The notes under the pieces were generated by a model that was given only the letters and a program-made list of their open reading frames with translations, had not been told where the DNA came from and did not search any database. A DNA stretch of 64,000 bases from an uncultured Collinsella sp. (GTDB lineage Bacteria > Actinomycetota > Coriobacteriia > Coriobacteriales > Coriobacteriaceae). A program made the position numbers and the translations under genes. The stretch lies in NCBI GenBank assembly GCA_900541175.1, contig UQIT01000004.1, positions 62,001 to 126,000 of the forward strand, written 5' to 3'. Each line of letters starts with the position of its first letter. The stretch's first letter is position 1. Shown piece after piece: positions 25,091-33,857 of the stretch.

Positions 25091-27208
25091 ATGGCATCTG
25101 CTGTGAAGCGTGACGGTCGCGCCGTGGTGACCACATGCGGGGGATGCTATGCCGATTGCGCCTTTGCGGCACGCGTTGAGGACGGTCGTGTGGTGGCTGA
25201 GTTGCCGGTTGTGGGGCATCCGTGCGCGGCGCGTGCCCTGTGCGCCCGCGGGCGCCATCGCCTGGCAATGCCGTTTGACGAGCGCGACCGCATTGTGCAC
25301 CCCATGCGACGCCGCCGGGATGGCTCGGGGTTCGATGCGATTACCTGGGACGAGGCGTTTGCTCAGATTGCCGAGCGCCTTTTGGGGATTGTTGACGGGC
25401 ATGGTCCGCGCGCGCTGGGCATGACGCTCGGCGTTCCCTCGTTCGACCGCTACTGGGCGTATCGCTTTATGCATGCGTTGGGCTCGCCCAACGTGTACGG
25501 TGCCGATGGCGCCTGCGAGGTAAGCCGACTTACCGGTTGGGAGCACAGCCTGGGCTATAGCCCCGCCTCCGACCTGGCACATACCGACTGCATCATGTAC
25601 CTGGGGCGTTCCATCGTCGATTCATCGACGATGGGGGCCGTCGATGCGCTCAACGATGCGCGCCGGCGCGGGGCGAAGATTATCGTGGTCGACCCCCGGC
25701 GCAGCGGCTCCGCCGCGCTTGCCGACCGCTGGCTGCGCGTGCGCCCGGGCTGCGATTTGGCACTACTGCTGGGCATCGCCCACGTGCTGATTGCCGAGGA
25801 CTTGTACGACCACGAGTTCGTTGCCCGCTATACCACGGGTTTTGACGAGCTGGCGCAGGCGGCCCGTCCTTGGACGCCCGAGTGGGCCGAGTCGATGTGC
25901 GACGTGCCGGCCGCAGAGATTGTCGCCACGGCGCGCGATCTCGCTGCCGCCGCGCCTGCCGCTGTGGTGGATGCGGGCTTTCATGGTGGCATCGGTATCG
26001 CGTATGCCAATAGCACCCAGACCGCGCGCGCTATCTGCTTGGTCGATGTGCTGCTGGGCTGCATCGGGCATGCGGGCGGCGCGCTCAATCCGCCCACGCC
26101 GCTTGTGTTGGGCGACCTCGATCCCACGCGCTTTGCGACGCCGCCGGTGCCGCGTGGGCCCAAGCTGGGGTCCGAGCGCTATCCGCTCGTCGATCCCGAG
26201 CGCGGCCTGTGCACGACCATCGGTCAGTCGATTCTTGCCGGCGATTTGCGTGGGCTCATCGTCTATGCCAGTAACCCTGGTGCGGGCTATGGCAATGCAC
26301 AGGCTTGGTTGAGTATTTTGCAGCGGCTCGACTTGCTTGTGACGATTGATATTCGCTGGTCCGAGACGGCACGTGCTTCTGACTTCGTGCTGCCCGACGT
26401 GACGTATCTGGAGGCCGACCGCGGCGTGGGAACGGTGGCGGGCGTCAACGATGCGCGCGTGTTCTACCGCAACGCCGTGCTGCCCGTGCAGCATGACGAC
26501 ACACGTCCCGGTCGGGAGATTTTTGCCGGTCTGGCGCAGGCGTGTGGCGCGGGCGAGTACTTCCAGTTTACGTCCGACGATCTAGCGGCTGCCCAGGTGG
26601 CGTCGTTTGGGATCAATCTGGACGAGCTCAAGGAGCGCGGCTGGGCCGACACGGGTGTTGCGTTGCCGTCGCGTACAGGCGAGCCGGTGATTCCCTTGGA
26701 TGGCGGCAAAATTGCGCTGGCAAGCGACGTGTGGGAACGAGCCGGTCTGGGACGCGTGCCAGGCTGGATTGCGCCGATGGTGGAGCCCGGCCCGGGGATG
26801 TTTCGCCTCATTAGCGGCAACCGTCCCTTTGAGTCGCATACTTCGCGCAGGCTCGCGGCCCAAGGTGCCGCTGAGGCTGGATCGGACCTGGATGCCGTGC
26901 AGATGAATGCCGATGCCGCTGCGCACATGGGCATCGCCGATGGCGAGGTCGTCGAACTTGTGAGCGATTTGGGCCGCGACCGCGTGCGCGTGGAGACGAC
27001 GCCGTATCTGCATCCGGCGTGCATCTTCACCTCGGCCGCCCCCGGCGGGCGTTCGTTTGGCGCCGATGCCGGTGGCGCTCAAGCCTTGGGCGTGGGCCCA
27101 CTCGACCATACGCCGCTGCGCTGGGACCCGTTGACGGGTGCCGCGCTCACCCAGGAAAACGCCGTTCGCGTGGAAAAGATCGCGGCGCGCGAGGATAATA
27201 ACGAGTAA
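25091..27208 (+). CDS. Molybdopterin oxidoreductase (DMSO reductase superfamily), substrate unknown
   Basis: A 705-residue cytoplasmic Mo/W enzyme with no Tat signal. Its N-terminal cluster motif is TTCGGCYADCAFAAR (Cys16, 19, 23) with Cys51 as probable fourth ligand. GADGACEVSRL places a cysteine (Cys142) as the probable metal ligand, so it is not a selenoprotein. Later blocks (IIVVDPRRSGSAALADRWL, LIVYASNPG, and the C-terminal MIADGEV-like beta domain) are typical. AAGGG before ATG 25091 decides the start. It resembles thiosulfate/polysulfide reductase or formate dehydrogenase-like catalytic subunits, but has no electron-transfer or membrane partner beside it. Its place between focA and selA suggests a link to formate or selenium metabolism, unproven. 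Confidence 0.8.
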   Translation: MASAVKRDGRAVVTTCGGCYADCAFAARVEDGRVVAELPVVGHPCAARALCARGRHRLAMPFDERDRIVHPMRRRRDGSGFDAITWDEAFAQIAERLLGIVDGHGPRALGMTLGVPSFDRYWAYRFMHALGSPNVYGADGACEVSRLTGWEHSLGYSPASDLAHTDCIMYLGRSIVDSSTMGAVDALNDARRRGAKIIVVDPRRSGSAALADRWLRVRPGCDLALLLGIAHVLIAEDLYDHEFVARYTTGFDELAQAARPWTPEWAESMCDVPAAEIVATARDLAAAAPAAVVDAGFHGGIGIAYANSTQTARAICLVDVLLGCIGHAGGALNPPTPLVLGDLDPTRFATPPVPRGPKLGSERYPLVDPERGLCTTIGQSILAGDLRGLIVYASNPGAGYGNAQAWLSILQRLDLLVTIDIRWSETARASDFVLPDVTYLEADRGVGTVAGVNDARVFYRNAVLPVQHDDTRPGREIFAGLAQACGAGEYFQFTSDDLAAAQVASFGINLDELKERGWADTGVALPSRTGEPVIPLDGGKIALASDVWERAGLGRVPGWIAPMVEPGPGMFRLISGNRPFESHTSRRLAAQGAAEAGSDLDAVQMNADAAAHMGIADGEVVELVSDLGRDRVRVETTPYLHPACIFTSAAPGGRSFGADAGGAQALGVGPLDHTPLRWDPLTGAALTQENAVRVEKIAAREDNNE

Positions 27209-27260
27209 TTGACTCAGCTGATGCATTCGACTGATCCACGTTTCTTTTGAAAGGCCGTAC

Positions 27261-28718
27261 ATGAGCGATAGCCAGAACATGTCCGATGAGGTACGCGCCC
27301 GCCTGCGCGCCATTCCTTCCGTCAACGAGCTGCTTGCCGAGTGGCCGGTAGTGAAGGCGGCGGGGGAGACCTGCGACGCGGTGGTGCATGCCGCCGTGAC
27401 GGCCGAGCTCGACGAGGAGCGCGCAGCCATTCGCGCCGGTGCTGCCCCGCGCTCTAAGCGCGACCTTGCCTCGGCCATCGAGTGGCGTGCGCACCGCTCC
27501 GCGTTGCCGAGCCTGCGCCCTGCCGTCAACGCCACGGGTGTGGTTATCCATACCAACCTGGGTCGAGCCCCGCTCGCGGAGTCAGCCGCCAAGGCGGTGG
27601 CCGAGGTCGCGCGCGGCTACAGCACGCTTGAGTACAGCGTGGACACCTGCTCTCGCGGGTCGCGCAAGGAACATGCCGCGCAGCTGATCCGCTCACTCAC
27701 CGGTGCCGAGGACGCGCTCGTGGTCAACAACAATGCCGCCGCGGTGCTGCTGGTGCTTGCCACCCATGCCGCGGGTAAAGAGGTCATCGTCAGCCGCGGC
27801 GAGCTTGTCGAGATTGGCGGCAGCTTCCGCATCCCCGATGTCATGGCGGCTTCGGGCGCCAAACTCGTCGAGGTCGGCGCCACCAACCGCACACACCTGG
27901 CAGATTATGAGCAAGCCATTACGCCCGATACGGCCATGATCCTCAAGGTCCATCCTTCCAACTATCGCATCGAGGGCTTTCACGAGGAAGTGGGCTCTCG
28001 GGAGCTTGCCGCCCTGGCCCACAAGCATGGTCTGCTGTTCTACGAGGACCAGGGTTCGGGCGCGCTTTTGCCCGATGACATTCTGGTGCGCGGCGGTGAG
28101 GAGCCCACGCCGGCTTCGGTCGCGGCAGGGCTCGATCTGGTGTCGTGCTCGGGCGATAAGCTGCTCGGTGCCGCGCAGGCAGGCATTATCATGGGCCGTC
28201 GCGATCTGGTCCAGGCTTGCGGGTCGCATCCGCTTATGCGTGCCCTGCGCCCGGGCAAGCTCGCGCTGGCGGCGCTCGAGGCCACACTGCGCATTTACAT
28301 GGACGGGGCGGATGTTGCCCATCGCGAGGTGCCGGTTCTCAACATGCTCACGCTTCCGCAGGCTCATCTGGAGCGTCGCGCACGCAAGCTGCGCGAGCTG
28401 ATGGTGGCGGGCCTCGATAAGGCTGGCTGCCCGTGTGCCGTGCAGGTGGAAATCGTCGAGGAGTCGTCGACTCCCGGCGGCGGCTCGCTTCCTACCGTCG
28501 AGTTGCCCACCATGTGCGTTGCCGTGCGTCTTGTCGATGAGCGTCTTTCCGTTGACGCACTCAAGCGCTCGCTCGTCCAAGATTTCGACACTCCGGTCGT
28601 CACACGAACCTCGCACGATCGCATTTTGTTTGACGTCCGTACGCTCGTGGGCGACCGCGATATCGAGACGGCGGCATCGACGCTCGTCGCGTGCGTTGAG
28701 AAGGCGATTGCTCGATGA
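27261..28718 (+). CDS. selA: L-seryl-tRNA(Sec) selenium transferase
   Basis: PLP enzyme converting Ser-tRNA(Sec) to Sec-tRNA(Sec) with selenophosphate. 485 residues, N-terminal tRNA-binding domain (LRAIPSVNELLAEWP), VNATGVVIHTNLGRAPL, and the cofactor lysine in SCSGDKLLGAAQAG (Lys300, equivalent to Lys295 of E. coli). It ends in ATGA overlapping selB. GAAAGG precedes the start. Confidence 0.96.
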   Translation: MSDSQNMSDEVRARLRAIPSVNELLAEWPVVKAAGETCDAVVHAAVTAELDEERAAIRAGAAPRSKRDLASAIEWRAHRSALPSLRPAVNATGVVIHTNLGRAPLAESAAKAVAEVARGYSTLEYSVDTCSRGSRKEHAAQLIRSLTGAEDALVVNNNAAAVLLVLATHAAGKEVIVSRGELVEIGGSFRIPDVMAASGAKLVEVGATNRTHLADYEQAITPDTAMILKVHPSNYRIEGFHEEVGSRELAALAHKHGLLFYEDQGSGALLPDDILVRGGEEPTPASVAAGLDLVSCSGDKLLGAAQAGIIMGRRDLVQACGSHPLMRALRPGKLALAALEATLRIYMDGADVAHREVPVLNMLTLPQAHLERRARKLRELMVAGLDKAGCPCAVQVEIVEESSTPGGGSLPTVELPTMCVAVRLVDERLSVDALKRSLVQDFDTPVVTRTSHDRILFDVRTLVGDRDIETAASTLVACVEKAIAR

Positions 28719-30682
28719 GTGAGGTTCAAGCGCTGGTAGAGTGTCCCGTTATCGTTGGCACGGCGGGCCACGTTGACCATGGTAAGTCGGCACTGATCGA
28801 GGCGTTGACCGGCAAGAATCCCGACCGTCTGGAGGTTGAGCGCCGTCGCGGTATGACCGTGGAGCTGGGCTTTGGCGAGCTGGCACTGCCGAGTGGCAAG
28901 ATCGTTGGCCTGGTCGACGTGCCGGGCCACGCGCATTACTTGCGCGCCATGGTGCAGGGCGCCACGGGCATCGACGTGGCGGTGCTGGTGGTTTCGGCTG
29001 TCGAGGGCGTGATGCCGCAGACGCGCGAGCACGTGCATGTGCTGGAGCTGCTGGGCGTTACGCATATGGTGGTCGCGCTGACGATGTGCGACCTGGCCGA
29101 CGCCGAGATGACCGAGCTTGCCGAGCTCGATGTCGATGACTTTTTGTCGGGTACCGTGTTTGCGGGCGCGCCGATGGTCCCCGTGTCGTCCAAGACCGGC
29201 GAGGGGATTGACGCGCTGCTGGCCGCGCTTGACGATCGGGTCGGTGCCTGCTGGGATTCCTGCCGCGACCGTGCCGAGCGCACCGATGCTGCGCCGCGCT
29301 TGCCGATTGACCGCTGCTTTACGATCAAGGGCGCCGGCACCGTCGTGACAGGGACACTGCACGATGCGCCGGTTGCGGTGGGCGATGAGCTCGTCGCGCT
29401 GCCGTCGCGCACGGCCTGCCGCGTACGCGGGATCCAAGTGCATGGCGACACGCAGCAGGCGCTTCCCGGTCAGCGTGTGGCGCTCAACTTGGTGGGCGGT
29501 GGCGTCGCTGCGCTCGATCGCGGTGAGATGCTCGGCGTGGAGGGTCGCTTTGGCCAGACGCTGCGCTTTATGATGGCGTTTACGTATTTAGGTCGCGAGG
29601 GCACCAAGCCGCGCGTGCTCGAGTCGGGCGCGCGTGTGCATGTGATGGCCGGCACGGCCGAGGTCGTCGGCCGCATCATGCTTTTGGAGGGCGAGGCCCC
29701 CATGGCGGTGGGCGAGACCCGTACCGTGCAGGTGCGCTTGGAGGACCCGCTGCCGCTGTGTGCCGGAGACCATGCCGTGGTGCTGTCGTATTCGCCCGTT
29801 ATGCTCATCGGCGGCGGGCGCGTGCTGCTTTCGCGCTGCCGTCGCTCGCGCGAGCTTTCTGCTGGCGAGCGTGCACTGTTTGCGGCGCTTGAGTCCGGCG
29901 ATACCGCGGGCGGTGTGGGCGCTTGGCTGGCGCTGCAGATGCTGCCAGTTACGGCGGTTGATGTTGCCGACGCTTTGGATCTTGGTGTCGGCGAGGTCGA
30001 TGCCGCACTGCGCGGGTTGGTGGCGCAGGGCGCTGCTTGCGCGCTTGCAGGCTCGGATGGCTCGCTGTATGCAGATTCTTCCGCGCTCGACGCCGCGATG
30101 GATGCACTGGCGGCGACCCTGTCAGCCATGCACGCGGCGGCTCCCAAGGAGACGGGCTTTACGCCCGGCGCCGTTGCCCATGCTGCGTGGCCTGCCGCTG
30201 ATGAAGGCGTTCCCGCGGCTCTGATTGCCGAGGGCTGCTCGCGTGGCGTGTGCGCCGCCGAGGGCGCCGAGGTATTCGATCCGCATTCGGCCGCCGCGGC
30301 GGCACGCGTGGTGCGAGAGGCTTGCGAACGTATCGTTGCCTTGCTGGACGAAGCCGGCCTCGATGCACCGACGTTGCCCGAGGTGGGCGAGCAGCTGCAG
30401 CTCGATCGCGACACCATGACGCGTGCCCTGCGCGAGCTTTCGCTCAACCGCTCGATCGTGAAGGTCGAGCGCGACGTGGCCCTGTCTGCCGCCGCCGAGG
30501 CCCATGCGCGCGAACTCGTCGCCGCCGCCATTGAGGCAGCCGGCGGCGCTGCCACCACGAGCGTGCTGCGCGAGGCCCTGGGCGTGTCGCGCAAACGCGC
30601 CATCAGCATCTTGGAGCACCTGGATGCCGTGCGCTTTACGGTGCTCGACAAGGAAGCCGGCGGCCTGCGCTCCCTGCGCTAG
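28715..30682 (+). CDS. selB: Selenocysteine-specific elongation factor SelB
   Basis: GTPase of 655 residues delivering Sec-tRNA(Sec) to UGA codons with a SECIS. G1 is GTAGHVDHGKS (15-25), G2 RRGMTVELGFG, G3 DVPGHAHY. The G4 position reads LTMCDLAD, with methionine where most relatives have lysine (T/N-K-x-D). Domains II-III follow to about residue 370, and winged-helix repeats end in TSVLREALGVSRKRAISILE, the mRNA-binding domain. Overlaps selA by 4 bases and lies just ahead of tRNA-Sec. Confidence 0.95.
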   Translation: MSEVQALVECPVIVGTAGHVDHGKSALIEALTGKNPDRLEVERRRGMTVELGFGELALPSGKIVGLVDVPGHAHYLRAMVQGATGIDVAVLVVSAVEGVMPQTREHVHVLELLGVTHMVVALTMCDLADAEMTELAELDVDDFLSGTVFAGAPMVPVSSKTGEGIDALLAALDDRVGACWDSCRDRAERTDAAPRLPIDRCFTIKGAGTVVTGTLHDAPVAVGDELVALPSRTACRVRGIQVHGDTQQALPGQRVALNLVGGGVAALDRGEMLGVEGRFGQTLRFMMAFTYLGREGTKPRVLESGARVHVMAGTAEVVGRIMLLEGEAPMAVGETRTVQVRLEDPLPLCAGDHAVVLSYSPVMLIGGGRVLLSRCRRSRELSAGERALFAALESGDTAGGVGAWLALQMLPVTAVDVADALDLGVGEVDAALRGLVAQGAACALAGSDGSLYADSSALDAAMDALAATLSAMHAAAPKETGFTPGAVAHAAWPAADEGVPAALIAEGCSRGVCAAEGAEVFDPHSAAAAARVVREACERIVALLDEAGLDAPTLPEVGEQLQLDRDTMTRALRELSLNRSIVKVERDVALSAAAEAHARELVAAAIEAAGGAATTSVLREALGVSRKRAISILEHLDAVRFTVLDKEAGGLRSLR

Positions 30683-30718
30683 ATTGGCTGCTCGGTTTGG
30701 TAAAATACCTCCGCACTT

Positions 30719-30815
30719 GGGAACGGATGGGCTCCGGTGGGCTCCGCGGTCCTCAAAACCGTTGCGAGGCGTGCAAAACGTCTTGGATGTGTTCGATTCA
30801 CATACGTTCCCGCCA
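30719..30815 (+). tRNA. selC: tRNA-Sec (TCA)
   Basis: A 97-base tRNA with acceptor GGGAACG/CGTTCCC, anticodon loop CTCAAAA (anticodon TCA) on a GCGGT-type stem, a long variable arm (TTGCGAGGC...), T arm ATGTG-TTCGATT-CACAT, G discriminator and encoded CCA (30813-30815). The D arm GGGCTCCGGTGGGCTCC is the long form characteristic of selenocysteine tRNA. TAAAAT at 30701 is a probable -10 box. Confidence 0.95.
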
Positions 30816-30969
30816 TACGCTACCAGCGCTTTTGTGCTCGCGGTCTTGCTGCGTGCCGCAAAGGCGCTGTTTTGTTTTTACATGGGTTTGCCGTGCCGCC
30901 TCTCATGCCGCCTACGGTATTTGCCCCGTGTGCTGGATTATGAACGTGCCGATGGAGGTGTTTTGCCGT

Positions 30970-31602
30970 ATGACTACCGTAAGACGTGCCGATCTTTCTT
31001 GTGTCGTCCAGGCGGGCGGGTTGTCCTCGCGCATGGGCTGCGATAAGGCGCGCATGGCGTTTTGCGGCGAGCCGCTCATCGAGCGCGTGCTGGGTCGGTT
31101 GGCGCCAGTTGCCGGCGAGTTGGTCGTGACGACTTCGCGTCCCAGCGAGCTTGCCTACCTTGAGGAGCGCACGTTTGGCGGCCTGGTGCCGCGAATAGTG
31201 TCGGACCTTGAGGGGTCGGCGGGCGCCATGCGCGGCATCGCGAGCTCGTTGGCCGCGGCCCGATTGCCGCTTGTGGCGATCGTAGCCTGCGATATGCCGT
31301 TTGTCTCGCCGGAACTCATCGGCGCGCTTGCCGATCATGTTGAGGCCGAGGTGCTCGATGTGTGCGTGCCGCGCGAGGAGCGGGGGATTGAGCCGCTTTG
31401 CGCCGTCTGGCGCCGTGATGCGTGTGCTCCGGTTGCCCAAGAGCTGCTCTCCTGCGACCGACAGCGCATTCGCTGCCTGATCAATCGCGTTCAGGCCGGT
31501 TATATGGATGAGCCGCAGATCGTTAAGGCCGCGGGCTCGACGCTCTGCTTCGAAAACGTCAATACACCCGAGGAGTTTGCGGCAGCCGAGCTGCTCGCCT
31601 AG
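30970..31602 (+). CDS. mobA: Molybdenum cofactor guanylyltransferase
   Basis: Attaches GMP to molybdopterin, making the MGD cofactor that FdhF and the 25-kb oxidoreductase need. A 210-residue nucleotidyltransferase with CVVQAGGLSSRMGCDKARM (res 11-29; the GxSxRMGxDK signature) and VACDMPF for metal binding near residue 100. GGAGGT lies 11 bases before ATG 30970; in-frame sequence further upstream crosses tRNA-Sec and is not coding. Position after selAB-tRNA-Sec fits shared use by molybdo-selenoenzymes. Confidence 0.88.
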   Translation: MTTVRRADLSCVVQAGGLSSRMGCDKARMAFCGEPLIERVLGRLAPVAGELVVTTSRPSELAYLEERTFGGLVPRIVSDLEGSAGAMRGIASSLAAARLPLVAIVACDMPFVSPELIGALADHVEAEVLDVCVPREERGIEPLCAVWRRDACAPVAQELLSCDRQRIRCLINRVQAGYMDEPQIVKAAGSTLCFENVNTPEEFAAAELLA

Positions 31603-31617
31603 ACGATGGGAGTTGCC

Positions 31618-32013
31618 ATGTCTCACGATATTTGTCCCGACACGGGAGAACCTTGCACTTGCGACGGGTCCGAACCCTGTACCTGCGGTTGCGGTGGCTG
31701 TGGACATACTGCGGAAGAGGAAGCGGCCGCCGCGGCGTATCGTGAGGCACACCGCGAAGGCCCGTCCGGTGATGCCCTCGACCACGAGCGCAAGATTATC
31801 GTTTCGTTCGACAGCACCTTCGATGTGATGGAATGCGAGCAGCTGTGCCTTGCCGCCGGTGTTCCCGGGCGCATCATGCCATTGCCGGGCTCCATTACCG
31901 CGGGTTGCGGCCTGTGCTGGGCCATGCCGTTCTCCGGCGATGCCCTCGCCGCCTTTCGCGCCGCCACCGAGGGCCGCGTAACCCCCGCCGACTACCACCA
32001 ACTCGTCCTCTAA
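31618..32013 (+). CDS. DUF3343 protein with cysteine-rich N-terminus
   Basis: A 131-residue protein. Residues 6-28 hold seven cysteines (CPDTGEPCTCDG and CTCGCGGCGH), followed by an acidic linker and a DUF3343 domain (IIVSFDSTFDVMECEQLCLA ... SITAGCGLCWAM). GGGAG before ATG 31618 decides the start. It is a paralogue of the 83-residue protein at 3772 with an added metal- or chalcogen-binding head. Being immediately after mobA, it may help move selenium or sulfur to a molybdenum cofactor; this is inference. Confidence 0.75.
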   Translation: MSHDICPDTGEPCTCDGSEPCTCGCGGCGHTAEEEAAAAAYREAHREGPSGDALDHERKIIVSFDSTFDVMECEQLCLAAGVPGRIMPLPGSITAGCGLCWAMPFSGDALAAFRAATEGRVTPADYHQLVL

Positions 32014-32022
32014 CCACCAAAA

Positions 32023-32131
32023 CCACCACATTGGGGACAGGCACCTTTGTGGTGGTTTCGCTGCTTGAATGGCCTTCTTGTGGCATTACGAGTCAAAACC
32101 ACCACAAAGGTGCCTGTCCCCAATGTGGTGG
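32023..32131. repeat. Intergenic palindrome, family B (36-base perfect arms)
   Basis: Arm 32023-32058 (starting CCACCACATTGGGGACAGGC) is perfectly complementary to arm 32096-32131 (ending TGTCCCCAATGTGGTGG) with a 37-base spacer. Each arm is itself a partial palindrome (CCACCACA...TGTGGTGG). The rest of the gap to gdhA, 32132-32340, has no gene; it presumably holds the gdhA promoter. Confidence 0.9.
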
Positions 32132-32346
32132 ATTGGAACACGTGGACGAAACAGCTTCGAAACACGCGATTTGTACGTTGGGTGCTCAAAAACGCCTCTA
32201 CCTGCATCGTAATCAAAACGAAACATCTGCTCGTCGGCTTATGCGTAACTTTGCTGCAACAGTGCGATATTATCCATACTCGATACAGCTCGCGGCGCAT
32301 GGGGCGCCTCGAACGATACTTTTCTTTTCCATCAATTGGAGGAAGC

Positions 32347-33702
32347 ATGAGCTACACGCAGAAAGTTCTCGACGAGCTCAAGGCCCGCTATCCCGAGCAG
32401 CCTGAGTTCATCCAGGCCGCGACAGAGATCCTCGGCACCATCCAGCCGGCGCTCGACGCCCATCCCGAGTACGAGGAGGCCGCCCTGCTTGAGCGCCTCG
32501 TCGAGCCCGAGCGCATCGTCATGTTCCGTGTCCCCTGGGTCGACGACCAGGGCAAGGTCCAGGTCAACCGCGGCTACCGCGTCGAGTTCAACTCTGCCAT
32601 TGGACCCTACAAGGGCGGCCTGCGCTTTAACCCGACGGTCACCCTGGGCATGCTCAAGTTCTTGGGCCTGGAGCAGATCCTCAAGAACAGCCTGACCACC
32701 CTTCCCATGGGCGGCGGCAAGGGCGGCTCCGACTTTGACCCCAAGGGCAAGTCCAACAACGAGATCATGCACTTCTGCCAGTCCTTCATGACCGAGCTCT
32801 ATCGCCACATTGGCCCCAACACCGACGTTCCCGCCGGCGACCTGGGCGTTGGCGGCCGCGAGGTTGCCTACCTGTTCGGTCAGTACAAGCGCCTGACCAA
32901 CGAGTGGACCGGCGTCCTTACCGGCAAGGGCCTTTCCTTTGGCGGCTCGCTCGCCCGTACCGAGGCCACCGGTTACGGTCTGGTTTACTTTGTGGACGAG
33001 TACCTCAAGAGCCGCGGCGACTCCTTCGAGGGCAAGAACGTCGTCGTTCATGGCTCCGGCAACGTCGCCATCTACGCCGTCCAGAAGGTCTCCCAGCTCG
33101 GCGGCAAGGTGCTCGCCTGCTCCGACACCCACGGCTGGGTCGAGGATTCCGACGGCATCGACTACACCGTGCTCGAGCACATCTACAACAAGAAGCGCTC
33201 CGGCCACGACAAGGGCGTTACGCTCGCTATGTACGTTGACGAGAAGCCCAACGCCGTGTGGCACGAGGGCGACGGCCGTGGCGTGTGGCAGCTGCCCTGC
33301 GACATCGCGCTGCCCTGCGCTCGCGAGAACACGCTGCTGCTCGAGGACGCCCAGGCGCTCGTCGCCAACGGCTGCAAGGTGGTCGGCGAGGGCGCGAACA
33401 TGCCCACGACCATCGAGGCCACGACCTACTTCCAGGAGCACGGCGTTGCCTTTATGCCCGGTAAGGCTGCCAACGCCGGCGGCGTGCTCGTGTCCGGCCT
33501 GGAGATGAGCCAGAATGCCGAGCACCTGTCCTGGACCTTCGAGGAGGTCGACGGCAAGCTCGAGCAGCTCATGCGCGGCATGTTCCACAACGTGGACGAC
33601 ACCGCCAAGGAGTATGGCCAGGAGGGCAACTTCGTCATGGGCGCCAACATCGCCGGCTTCCTGAAGGTCGCCGACGCCATGCTCGCCCAAGGCGTCTGCT
33701 AA
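32347..33702 (+). CDS. gdhA: Glutamate dehydrogenase, NADP-type
   Basis: Hexameric enzyme of 451 residues interconverting glutamate with 2-oxoglutarate and ammonia. Substrate/catalytic motifs PYKGGLRFNP, LPMGGGKGGSDFDPKGKS and DVPAGDLGVGGREVAYLFGQ are intact, and VVVHGSGNVAIYAVQK is the nucleotide fold. Start chosen at the ATG after TTGGAGGAAGC; upstream in-frame sequence runs through palindrome B. Monocistronic, ended by a terminator. Confidence 0.95.
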   Translation: MSYTQKVLDELKARYPEQPEFIQAATEILGTIQPALDAHPEYEEAALLERLVEPERIVMFRVPWVDDQGKVQVNRGYRVEFNSAIGPYKGGLRFNPTVTLGMLKFLGLEQILKNSLTTLPMGGGKGGSDFDPKGKSNNEIMHFCQSFMTELYRHIGPNTDVPAGDLGVGGREVAYLFGQYKRLTNEWTGVLTGKGLSFGGSLARTEATGYGLVYFVDEYLKSRGDSFEGKNVVVHGSGNVAIYAVQKVSQLGGKVLACSDTHGWVEDSDGIDYTVLEHIYNKKRSGHDKGVTLAMYVDEKPNAVWHEGDGRGVWQLPCDIALPCARENTLLLEDAQALVANGCKVVGEGANMPTTIEATTYFQEHGVAFMPGKAANAGGVLVSGLEMSQNAEHLSWTFEEVDGKLEQLMRGMFHNVDDTAKEYGQEGNFVMGANIAGFLKVADAMLAQGVC

Positions 33703-33729
33703 ATCTTCGCTCGATATAGCATCGCAGAA

Positions 33730-33762
33730 GGCTCCCAGTCATCTTGGTTGGGAGCCTTTTTT
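33730..33762 (+). terminator. Terminator after gdhA
   Basis: GGCTCCCA (33730-33737) / TGGGAGCC (33749-33756) followed by six T. Confidence 0.9.
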
Positions 33763-33857
33763 GATCCGCATGCGACGGAGGAAAACGGTTCATTTTGTCC
33801 CGACACGAGCTATGCCCCCTCGTTTGGTACACTTAAAGGTACTGGACAAGTGAAGAG

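Noticed and set aside
25091..27208. A second selenocysteine formate dehydrogenase
   Set aside because: The metal-ligand position is an ordinary TGC cysteine (codon 142) and there is no in-frame TGA.
32047..32346. N-terminal extension of glutamate dehydrogenase
   Set aside because: It would translate the family B palindrome; the ATG at 32347 has a proper GGAGGA site and gives the normal length.
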